Below, one piece after another: positions 1-4,699 of a DNA stretch of 6,066 nucleotides. The stretch lies in contig PWTP01000117.1 in assembly GCA_003563865.1 (NCBI GenBank), forward strand, positions 1-6,066, given 5' to 3'. The notes under the pieces are model-generated. The model was not told where the DNA came from. It did not search any database and worked only from the letters and a program-made list of their open reading frames with translations. The number at the start of each line of letters is the position of its first letter. Within the stretch, counting starts at the first letter, position 1. The position numbers were made by a program, and so were the translations under genes. This DNA is from Dehalococcoidia bacterium. Its GTDB lineage: Bacteria > Chloroflexota > Dehalococcoidia > Dehalococcoidales > CSSed11-197.

Positions 1-1
1 A

Positions 2-1624
2 GAGCCCGGCAGGAATAACTGGAAGCGTTTCGGTTTTGATTTCCAACCCTTTGTCAGCCTGGTTTTTCTTGGTTTGCTGGTCATTTTCATTAGTTTGACG
101 CTGCTTTTTCCTTCTCAGGCAGAGTCAACCTTTAATAATGCGTTAGGTCTTATCACCTCAAATGCCGGTTGGTTTTTAATCCTGGTTGCTACCATATTCA
201 TCATTGCGGCTGTTTATTTTGCTTTCGGCAGATTCGGCAATATCAGGCTCGGTGGCAAGGATGCCCAACCCGAGTTTAGTAACTGGGGCTGGTATGCCAT
301 GCTGCTTAGTGCCGGTATGGGAATTGGGCTATTGTTTTGGAGTGTTGCTGAGCCCATAACTCACCTGCATAACCCTTCTCCCATGTTTGGGGATATTGAA
401 CCGGGGTCGGCTGAAGCTGCTCAGGCCTCTATGGTGACCACTTTCTTTCATTGGGGGCTTCACCCCTGGGCAATTTACTCTATAGTTGCATTGGGGCTGG
501 CCTTCTTTGCTTTCAACAAAGGACTTCCTTTAACTATCAAGTCAATATTCTTTCCCCTCATCGGGAATAAAATATACGGGTTCTGGGGTCATCTGATAGA
601 TATACTTTCGGTTATGGCTACCATGATGGGCCTGGCAACATCACTGGGCCTGGGTGTTACGCAAGTAAATGCAGGCTTAAACTACCTTTTTGGCATTGAA
701 ATGGGTGTCGGAATGCAGGTTGCCTTAATTGCAGTTATCACCGGTATTGCTACCATATCTGTTATTTTAGGCCTTGACCGCGGAGTAAAACGGCTAAGCC
801 AGATCAACATGATTGTCGCCGGAGTAATTTTAGTGCTGGTGCTCTTTTTAGGTCCTACGATTTATGTACTGAGCGGCTTTACTCAAAACATAGGTTATTA
901 CGTGGCTAAATTTGCCGAGATGAGCTTGTGGACTGAAGTTTTCCAGGAAACAAACTGGCAGGGAGGATGGACTGTATTCTACTGGGCGTGGTGGATTTCG
1001 TGGTCGCCTTTTGTGGGCATGTTCATTGCCAGAATTTCAAAAGGACGCACCATCAGAGAGTTTGTGTTAGGCGTTTTGCTATTCCCGACACTGGTCTCGT
1101 TTTTTTGGATGTCGGTATTTGGGAGCACCGGTATAAATATGGAAACCAGTGGTATTGCCGATATCATTTCCAAGGTGGAAATTGACGAGGCCCTGGCGCT
1201 ATTTGCCATGCTTGAACATCTTCCTCTGTCAACCCTGCTGGCTGTTATCAGCATTTTTCTGATAGTTGTCTTTTTTGTAACATCTTCTGATTCAGGCTCT
1301 CTGGTTGTTAATCACCTTACTTCAGATGGAACATTAAAACAGCCCACCCGCCAGAGGGTTTTTTGGGCCGGTATGGAAGGCCTGGTAGCTGCTACACTGC
1401 TTATTGGTGGGGGTCTGGTGGCACTGCAGACAGCGGCTATAACCACCGCATTGCCTTTCTCCATAATCCTGCTGGTAATGCTATATTCACTTTATGTCGG
1501 CCTGACGCAGGAGTATCAGATCGAAGAAGCTGTAAGGAAAAAGCTACAAGAAGTGGAAGAAAAGCACTTTCTGGATGAAGCCATAACAGATGCCGTCAAG
1601 GATAAAGCCCTGGAGGACAAATAG
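2..1624 (+). CDS. BCCT-family betaine/choline/carnitine transporter (5' end outside window)
   Basis: This is a secondary transporter of the inner membrane for quaternary-ammonium osmolytes such as glycine betaine. The frame is open from the left edge, and the hydrophilic stretch before the first membrane helix (RFGFDFQPF) is typical BCCT N-terminus. The TTG at 74 is therefore internal and the true start lies upstream. Counting from the GAG at position 2, the Na+-type glycine stretch GMGIG is at residues 105-109, HWGLHPWAIY at about 150-159, and the family signature WAWWISWSPF at 328-337, followed by GMFIARISKGR. The two Trp/Tyr groups match the spacing of the aromatic substrate box of BetP (W189/W194/Y197 and W373/W374/W377). 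TSSDS at about 427-431 matches the second sodium-site helix. The tail after about residue 503 is charged and helical, as in osmosensing BCCTs. Family and Na+ coupling are well supported. Substrate is inferred. No terminator was seen downstream. Confidence 0.95.
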   Translation, partial: EPGRNNWKRFGFDFQPFVSLVFLGLLVIFISLTLLFPSQAESTFNNALGLITSNAGWFLILVATIFIIAAVYFAFGRFGNIRLGGKDAQPEFSNWGWYAMLLSAGMGIGLLFWSVAEPITHLHNPSPMFGDIEPGSAEAAQASMVTTFFHWGLHPWAIYSIVALGLAFFAFNKGLPLTIKSIFFPLIGNKIYGFWGHLIDILSVMATMMGLATSLGLGVTQVNAGLNYLFGIEMGVGMQVALIAVITGIATISVILGLDRGVKRLSQINMIVAGVILVLVLFLGPTIYVLSGFTQNIGYYVAKFAEMSLWTEVFQETNWQGGWTVFYWAWWISWSPFVGMFIARISKGRTIREFVLGVLLFPTLVSFFWMSVFGSTGINMETSGIADIISKVEIDEALALFAMLEHLPLSTLLAVISIFLIVVFFVTSSDSGSLVVNHLTSDGTLKQPTRQRVFWAGMEGLVAATLLIGGGLVALQTAAITTALPFSIILLVMLYSLYVGLTQEYQIEEAVRKKLQEVEEKHFLDEAITDAVKDKALEDK

Positions 1625-1856
1625 CAGGGCTGGCCAGGCCAAGAATTATAACAGCGGCCTACATGATGTAACCGGTCCACGTAGACTGAATAAAAACCAG
1701 CCTCTTGAATTTGGAGTAAGTTGCCCTAATCTGGATGGTAGATACAGACAGTAAAGTTACCAGGCAGTAATATTCAATGGCGAGCTTAAGCATGGTTTGT
1801 GCTGTCAGGAATCAGCAAAAACGCGAATTACCGTTAATTATATTTGAAATACCGGG

Positions 1857-2012
1857 CTAATATTTATCGCCAATTCTAAAAAGCTGGGCAGCCAGTATTA
1901 GAATAATTACAATCATAGCTACCAGAAATGCCCAGAAGGGTGCCTGGAGTTGCCATGCTACGATTGCCAGCAATGCAGCGATGATGCCTATAATCAAAAT
2001 AAAAACTTTCAT
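1857..2012 (-). CDS. small hydrophobic membrane protein, 51 aa, function unknown
   Basis: I do not recognise this protein. It starts MKVFILIIGIIAALLAIVAW, a first membrane helix at about residues 2-20. A short QLQAPF turn follows, then a second helix at about 27-44 and the tail LFRIGDKY, giving a two-helix hairpin. The frame extends upstream to 2090, but the ATG at 2012 is chosen because AAGGAGGA lies 10 nt upstream and a perfect-consensus promoter (2046-2074) lies inside the longer version. It is last in a row of three small minus-strand genes but can be transcribed alone from its own promoter. The gap to the Tat gene upstream is 157 nt. Nothing in the sequence reveals the function. Small helper or stress-related membrane proteins look like this, but that is only analogy. 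Confidence 0.75.
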   Translation of the reverse strand: MKVFILIIGIIAALLAIVAWQLQAPFWAFLVAMIVIILILAAQLFRIGDKY

Positions 2013-2022
2013 TGAAAGAATA

Positions 2023-2030
2023 TCCTCCTT
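2023..2030 (-). promoter_or_regulatory. Strong Shine-Dalgarno that fixes the start at 2012
   Basis: Read on the minus strand this is AAGGAGGA, followed by 10 nt and the ATG at 2012. It decides for the 51-residue product over the longer open frame that begins at 2090. Confidence 0.85.
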
Positions 2031-2045
2031 GAATGTGTTTACTGG

Positions 2046-2074
2046 ATTATAAATCCGCCATCCATTCGTGTCAA
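2046..2074 (-). promoter_or_regulatory. Perfect-consensus sigma-70 promoter for the 51-aa membrane protein
   Basis: On the minus strand the -35 box TTGACA (2074-2069) is followed by a 17-nt spacer and the -10 box TATAAT (2051-2046). All 12 consensus bases and the optimal spacing are present. The expected transcription start is near 2039, giving a leader of about 27 nt that contains the ribosome binding site. It is the only promoter in the window that matches consensus at every position. Confidence 0.85.
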
Positions 2075-2169
2075 TGAAAGACGCTGGCAATTACAGTCTG
2101 AATTTAAGCCAAACTCCCAAACCCTGTGCAGATTTCATCAGGTTGGTTGCGTTTCGTTTACAAAGTATT

Positions 2170-2475
2170 TTAACAGTCAGCTTCGTCAACAGCCCTTGCC
2201 ATGGAGCCCTCACACTTAGGGCATTTTATCATACGTGCGGGCACTCCTCTCGGATGAGGAGTTTTTTCTCCGCAGGTCGTACAAATCATTTCTCCAATGA
2301 ATTCGCTGGTTGTTTCGGTGCAGGCTGCCACTTTCCTTTGTTCTACCAGGCTGGAACTTGCCAAACCACTGCCTGCTACCAGGGCAGCACCACCTGCAAC
2401 TATACCGGCACCTTTAATAAACTTTCTTCGGCTAAAGCCCTGGGCGCACTTTTCATCTTTCGGTTTGTTTTCCAT
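2170..2475 (-). CDS. Tat-signal small zinc-ribbon protein, 101 aa
   Basis: The N-terminus carries a twin-arginine export signal: SRRKFIK at residues 15-21, then a weakly hydrophobic Gly/Ala-rich core at about 22-39 (GAGIVAGGAALVAGSGLA). The protein should be exported folded across the inner membrane and may stay anchored, since no clear AxA cleavage site is visible. The C-terminal half is a zinc ribbon or rubredoxin-like knuckle with CTTC (65-68) and CPKC (85-88), separated by EKTPHPRGVPARMIK. I recall PHxxGxPC between such pairs in small zinc-ribbon proteins. Here the Cys after GVP is Ala. Cys also occur at 10, 52 and 101. The ATG at 2475 is supported by GGAGGG 5 nt upstream (2481-2486). It lies 41 nt downstream of the Cys-rich gene on the same strand, probably co-transcribed. 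Export and metal binding are well supported; the role is unknown. Confidence 0.85.
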   Translation of the reverse strand: MENKPKDEKCAQGFSRRKFIKGAGIVAGGAALVAGSGLASSSLVEQRKVAACTETTSEFIGEMICTTCGEKTPHPRGVPARMIKCPKCEGSMARAVDEADC

Positions 2476-2516
2476 TTTTACCCTCCACCACTACTTCAAG
2501 GTTTATACCTTTAATA

Positions 2517-2732
2517 CTATTTACTATGGGCAGAACCGGTTAAAACAGCCCGGTTAATTCTTTCTAATAGCTCCTCGATGTTTATACTGCAATGCCGGTC
2601 ACATGTTCCCCCGGCACAGCTATCATGTTGCATGCACGTGCTTACGCAGCCCCTGTGATGGTTACGCCCCGAGCCATCACATTTATGCCCGGTTTGATTG
2701 CATCTGCCTGTACTTGCCGGTTGTTTGTTCAT
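2517..2732 (-). CDS. Cys/His-rich small protein, 71 aa, possible metal or redox role
   Basis: I do not recognise a family. Seven Cys fall at residues 11, 18, 29, 33, 39, 44 and 48, and His at 16, 25, 26, 36 and 47. They all lie in the N-terminal two thirds, with no membrane segment and no signal peptide. The rest (NIEELLERINRAVL) looks like one amphipathic helix. This layout suggests metal binding (zinc, copper or Fe-S), but no standard spacing identifies which. The frame opens at a GTG at 2753. The ATG at 2732 is preferred because AAGGG (2742-2746) lies 9 nt upstream. A good promoter (2784-2812) precedes it, and the Tat zinc-ribbon gene follows after 41 nt, so this is probably the first gene of that unit. 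The opposite-strand frame at 2592-2792 has no ribosome binding site and is discounted. Confidence 0.65.
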   Translation of the reverse strand: MNKQPASTGRCNQTGHKCDGSGRNHHRGCVSTCMQHDSCAGGTCDRHCSINIEELLERINRAVLTGSAHSK

Positions 2733-2741
2733 GTCTGGTTG

Positions 2742-2746
2742 CCCTT
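2742..2746 (-). promoter_or_regulatory. Shine-Dalgarno supporting the ATG at 2732
   Basis: AAGGG on the minus strand lies 9 nt before the ATG at 2732. The alternative GTG at 2753 has only a GAGG 13 nt away, too far for a good site, so the shorter 71-residue product is favoured. Confidence 0.55.
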
Positions 2747-2783
2747 GTTTCACTATATACTTGAAACCTCAATTGTGTTCATA

Positions 2784-2812
2784 ATAATATAATAAAGTGT
2801 ATCAGGTGTCAA
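2784..2812 (-). promoter_or_regulatory. Sigma-70 promoter for the Cys-rich / Tat zinc-ribbon unit
   Basis: On the minus strand the -35 box TTGACA (2812-2807) is perfect. A 17-nt spacer and the -10 box TATTAT (2789-2784, one mismatch) follow. The expected start is near 2776, giving a leader of about 44 nt before the ATG at 2732. It diverges from the plus-strand promoter at 2862-2890. Confidence 0.78.
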
Positions 2813-2814
2813 TA

Positions 2815-2870
2815 TTTTCTCAAGTCAGGGTAATTCAACTAAGGGCTACAAATACTCACTGTTGAGAAAA
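2815..2870. repeat. 9-bp inverted repeat between two divergent promoters
   Basis: TTTTCTCAA (2815-2823) and TTGAGAAAA (2862-2870) are perfect inverted copies separated by 38 nt. The right arm contains the -35 box of the plus promoter. The left arm begins 2 bp beyond the -35 box of the minus promoter. The position would suit a shared operator, but the arms are AT-rich and the match could be chance. Confidence 0.4.
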
Positions 2871-2890
2871 AAGTCCAATCCGATTAAAAT
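2862..2890 (+). promoter_or_regulatory. Sigma-70 promoter for the 62-aa membrane protein
   Basis: TTGAGA (2862-2867), a 17-nt spacer and TAAAAT (2885-2890) differ from consensus by one base in each box. The expected start is near 2897, about 27 nt before the GTG at 2924. Confidence 0.72.
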
Positions 2891-2905
2891 AATAACCCAA
2901 AGGTT

Positions 2906-2913
2906 AAAGGAGG
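2906..2913 (+). promoter_or_regulatory. Shine-Dalgarno that fixes the GTG start at 2924
   Basis: AAAGGAGG lies 10 nt before the GTG at 2924. The nearer GTG at 2917 is only 3 nt from this site and in another frame. Confidence 0.8.
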
Positions 2914-2923
2914 CAGGTGAATT

Positions 2924-3112
2924 GTGGCCATATTTAAAGACATATGCTTAAGGCTGCTATTGGCAATAGCGGCTATTTTAATTGGTGCATCCATTTGGGC
3001 TTTTGGCTTTAGCTTTGACATAATCCTGGGTATTGAAATTTTGACCTATATATTTGGGGCTCTGGGGGTTATAACCACCGCTTACCTTATCTATATCTGG
3101 TCAATAAAGTAA
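2924..3112 (+). CDS. small membrane protein, 62 aa, function unknown
   Basis: I do not recognise this protein. It starts at a GTG with a strong ribosome binding site 10 nt upstream and a good promoter. After a short N-terminus (MAIFKDICLR) there is a first membrane helix at about residues 11-30 and a second at about 37-58, ending in WSIK. This is a two-helix hairpin much like the 51-residue protein at 1857-2012, though I see no sequence match between them. It is the only gene of its transcript in view. Its TAA is 2 bp from the stop of the J-protein gene on the other strand. It is divergent from the Cys-rich gene, so the two may share control. The start and the gene are reasonably sure; nothing visible indicates function. 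Confidence 0.75.
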   Translation: MAIFKDICLRLLLAIAAILIGASIWAFGFSFDIILGIEILTYIFGALGVITTAYLIYIWSIK

Positions 3113-3118
3113 ATTTAC
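3109..3118. repeat. 10-bp palindrome holding the stop codons of two convergent genes
   Basis: GTAAATTTAC is its own reverse complement. It supplies the TAA of the plus gene (3110-3112) and the TAA of the minus gene (3115-3117). There is no room for a terminator between them, so the two transcripts must overlap at their 3' ends. Confidence 0.6.
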
Positions 3119-3540
3119 CGCTTGGGTTTGGTAAAGCTGTAGATAAACCAGATAACAAGCCCAACAATTAGTAACGGAACTGCTACTCTGGTAATAGAAA
3201 GCAGGGCAGCAGGTCCGAATCTGGGCACTACGAATACCAGCAGCAATAACAAAGCCACAAAAAACAGGTTTTTCCATGTTTTGCCGGTGCCTGCAGCCTT
3301 TTTGCCGGTGGCTGACGGGCGTTTAACCTTATGAGAAGCATCATATTCCGCCCGGCTGGCCGGGTCTGAAAGCACCTCATAGGCATTATTTATCTGCTTC
3401 ATTCTTTCGGCTGCACCGGGCGCCCGGTTTACGTCAGGGTGGTATTTAGCAGCCAGTTTCCGGTAGGCAGCATGAATAACTTCCTGCTCCGCCTCAGGGT
3501 GCACCTGCAGAATCTGGTAATAATCTAAATGGGTTGTCAT
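3115..3540 (-). CDS. membrane-anchored J-domain protein (DnaJ-like co-chaperone)
   Basis: J-domain proteins stimulate the ATPase of DnaK-type Hsp70 and bring it to its place of work. The J domain fills about residues 5-68: it opens DYYQILQV, carries the essential HPD at 34-36, and ends [15 protein letters not shown] basic linker (about 70-90) contains a repeated TGK, encoded by two copies of an 11-bp direct repeat 21 bp apart (3279-3289, 3300-3310). Two membrane helices follow at about 91-106 and 117-136, then a KPKR tail. There is no G/F region, zinc finger or substrate domain, so this is a class III J-protein that presumably recruits DnaK to the cytoplasmic face of the membrane. It lies 25 nt downstream of the SPFH gene on the same strand and has no clear Shine-Dalgarno of its own, so translation probably depends on the upstream gene. 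Confidence 0.92.
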   Translation of the reverse strand: MTTHLDYYQILQVHPEAEQEVIHAAYRKLAAKYHPDVNRAPGAAERMKQINNAYEVLSDPASRAEYDASHKVKRPSATGKKAAGTGKTWKNLFFVALLLLLVFVVPRFGPAALLSITRVAVPLLIVGLVIWFIYSFTKPKR

Positions 3541-3565
3541 TTAATTGTTGTAAGCCACTAAGATA

Positions 3566-4510
3566 TTAAGGCTCCAACTCCGGAAGTACCAGGTCAAGCC
3601 CCTGGCCGGCAGGTATAACGATTAGTTTTATATCTTCTCCCAGCCGGTCGAGTAAAATATATTGCAGTACTTTCTCAGAAAGAGAATCGGCAATCGCTTC
3701 ATTGGCTGCTACCTGGGCATCAGTAACGATACGGATGTACTGAGCTTCACCTTCAGCTTTGGCTATACGTGCGTTGGCTTCACCTCTTTCTTTCTCTTCC
3801 CTTTGCTGGGCTTCAATCTTTACCTGTTCCAGGGTAAACTGAGCCTGTAACACTGATTGTTCCGCAGCTACTTTGGCTTCAACTGCGGCCACGAAGGTTT
3901 CATTGAACTTAAACTCGGTTATAGATACTGCCTCAACAATAATCCCTCGGTCCATAAGCCGCATGGTCAATTCTTCCGCAATCTCGTTTCTTACCATCTC
4001 CCGGTTTACAATCAGGTCTTCAGCCCGGTGCCTGGCAGTAACCTGCTTAACCACTTCCTGAACAGCCGGAGCGGTTATTCTGCCAACGTAATCCATACCT
4101 AAGGTTCTGTAAATCTGGGCTGTCCGGGATGGTTCCAGCCTCCAGTTAAGGGCGATAGTTGTACTGACATCCTGTAAATCACGCGAGGCAGCCGCTGCTC
4201 CAACCTCGTATTTGTCGGTTCTTACATCCATCATGACCACCGAGTCAATAAACGGCAGCTTGGTTTGAAGGCCTTCTTCTAAAACCGTACCGGTTACGGC
4301 GTTAAAGCGGATAACAACCCCGCGGTGGCCGGCGGGAACTGCTGCAAATGAACTGCCGACGATACTGATAACAATAAGTACAACCCCAATGATGCTTGCA
4401 AGCCTTCCGGCTGTCTGGCCTCTGGGGTCGGCTGTTGCCCCTTTGTTTGTCTGAAATATGTATATACCGCCAATAACAACCACAACACCAAGGATAAGTA
4501 ACGTAATCAT
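3566..4510 (-). CDS. Prohibitin-family SPFH membrane protein
   Basis: Bacterial prohibitins form large oligomers at the membrane and, like HflK/HflC, are associated with protease control and membrane organisation. Two membrane segments (about residues 2-20 and 37-56) precede the SPFH domain (about 57-210), which begins VPAGHRGVVIRFN. Further prohibitin-like stretches are DVRTDKYE, RDLQDVSTTIALNW, ITAPAVQEVVKQVTA and VSITEFKFNETFVAAVEAK. A charged, Ala/Glu/Gln-rich coiled coil spans about 205-270, and KAEGEAQ at 251-257 is typical. The C-terminus is short (IPAGQGLDLVLPELEP). The ATG at 4510 has AAGGGGAG 8 nt upstream. The gene heads a two-gene unit with the J-protein and is divergent from the lipid kinase. 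Family assignment is firm. An FtsH or other partner is not in the window. Confidence 0.93.
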   Translation of the reverse strand: MITLLILGVVVVIGGIYIFQTNKGATADPRGQTAGRLASIIGVVLIVISIVGSSFAAVPAGHRGVVIRFNAVTGTVLEEGLQTKLPFIDSVVMMDVRTDKYEVGAAAASRDLQDVSTTIALNWRLEPSRTAQIYRTLGMDYVGRITAPAVQEVVKQVTARHRAEDLIVNREMVRNEIAEELTMRLMDRGIIVEAVSITEFKFNETFVAAVEAKVAAEQSVLQAQFTLEQVKIEAQQREEKERGEANARIAKAEGEAQYIRIVTDAQVAANEAIADSLSEKVLQYILLDRLGEDIKLIVIPAGQGLDLVLPELEP

Positions 4511-4518
4511 ATTATAAT

Positions 4519-4526
4519 CTCCCCTT
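4519..4526 (-). promoter_or_regulatory. Shine-Dalgarno for the prohibitin-family gene
   Basis: AAGGGGAG on the minus strand lies 8 nt before the ATG at 4510 and confirms that start. Confidence 0.75.
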
Positions 4527-4539
4527 TTTATTGCCTGAA

Positions 4540-4573
4540 ATTAAAAGCACATTCTAAAAAATGTGCTTTTAAT
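4540..4573. repeat. 13-bp-arm inverted repeat, 8-nt loop (left dyad)
   Basis: ATTAAAAGCACAT (4540-4552) and ATGTGCTTTTAAT (4561-4573) are perfect inverted copies around an 8-nt centre. No gene reads into this site from either side, because the flanking genes diverge, so a terminator role makes little sense. An operator or a leader hairpin of the prohibitin-family transcript is more likely. Confidence 0.7.
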
Positions 4574-4580
4574 ATGTTAC
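4551..4580 (-). promoter_or_regulatory. Possible weak promoter for the prohibitin/J-protein unit
   Basis: On the minus strand GTAACA (4580-4575), an 18-nt spacer and TAGAAT (4556-4551) give four and five consensus matches. The -10 box lies in the left arm and loop of the left dyad, which would make that dyad a repression site. This is the best candidate found, but it is weak and the true promoter could lie elsewhere up to about 4690. Confidence 0.3.
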
Positions 4581-4597
4581 TTGATAACGGGTTATTT

Positions 4598-4631
4598 TCA
4601 AAATCAAGCCTTCCAAAGGGCTTGATTTTGA
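4598..4631. repeat. 13-bp-arm inverted repeat, 8-nt loop (right dyad)
   Basis: TCAAAATCAAGCC (4598-4610) and GGCTTGATTTTGA (4619-4631) are perfect inverted copies around an 8-nt centre. The geometry is the same as the dyad at 4540-4573, but the sequence differs. The right arm overlaps the -35 box of the lipid kinase promoter by 4 bp. Between the two dyads, ATAAC-GG-GTTAT (4584-4595) forms a third, shorter dyad. Confidence 0.7.
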
Positions 4632-4657
4632 GACAGCCTGCAATATAAGGATATAAT
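4628..4657 (+). promoter_or_regulatory. Sigma-70 promoter for the lipid kinase
   Basis: TTGAGA (4628-4633), an 18-nt spacer and a perfect TATAAT (4652-4657). The expected start is near 4664, giving a leader of about 36 nt. The -35 box overlaps the end of the right dyad, so a protein bound there would block it. Confidence 0.72.
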
Positions 4658-4690
4658 GCTTCAGCCGCTAAACTAGTAAAAAACGATATT

Positions 4691-4694
4691 GAGG
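4691..4694 (+). promoter_or_regulatory. Shine-Dalgarno that favours the second ATG (4700)
   Basis: GAGG is 5 nt from the ATG at 4700 but only 2 nt from the ATG at 4697. The second of the two adjacent ATGs is the better start; the difference is one residue. Confidence 0.5.
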
Positions 4695-4699
4695 CAATG

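Noticed and set aside
1630..1637. CTGGCCAG palindrome just after the transporter as its terminator
   Set aside because: There is no loop and no T tract after it, and no other convincing terminator is seen up to 1856.
1590..1754. A 54-codon plus-strand frame running out of the transporter's end into the following gap
   Set aside because: It overlaps the transporter by 35 nt, has no Shine-Dalgarno at its ATG, and resembles no family. It is not strong enough to call a gene or a gene remnant.
1625..1856. Search for an RNA gene, riboswitch or remnant gene in the gap after the transporter
   Set aside because: Only an AT-only 5-bp dyad (1826-1839) was found; nothing resembles a tRNA, a known riboswitch or a broken gene.
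2013..2090. N-terminal extension of the 51-residue membrane protein up to 2090
   Set aside because: The extension covers a perfect promoter and the Shine-Dalgarno of the downstream ATG, and its hydrophilic residues do not look like part of a membrane peptide.
2592..2792. Plus-strand frame of 66 residues opposite the Cys-rich gene
   Set aside because: It has no ribosome binding site or promoter. The minus frame has both, plus an operon partner.
4540..4573. Left dyad as an intrinsic terminator
   Set aside because: It has a hairpin and a short T tract, but the flanking genes both read away from it and the stem is AT-rich.
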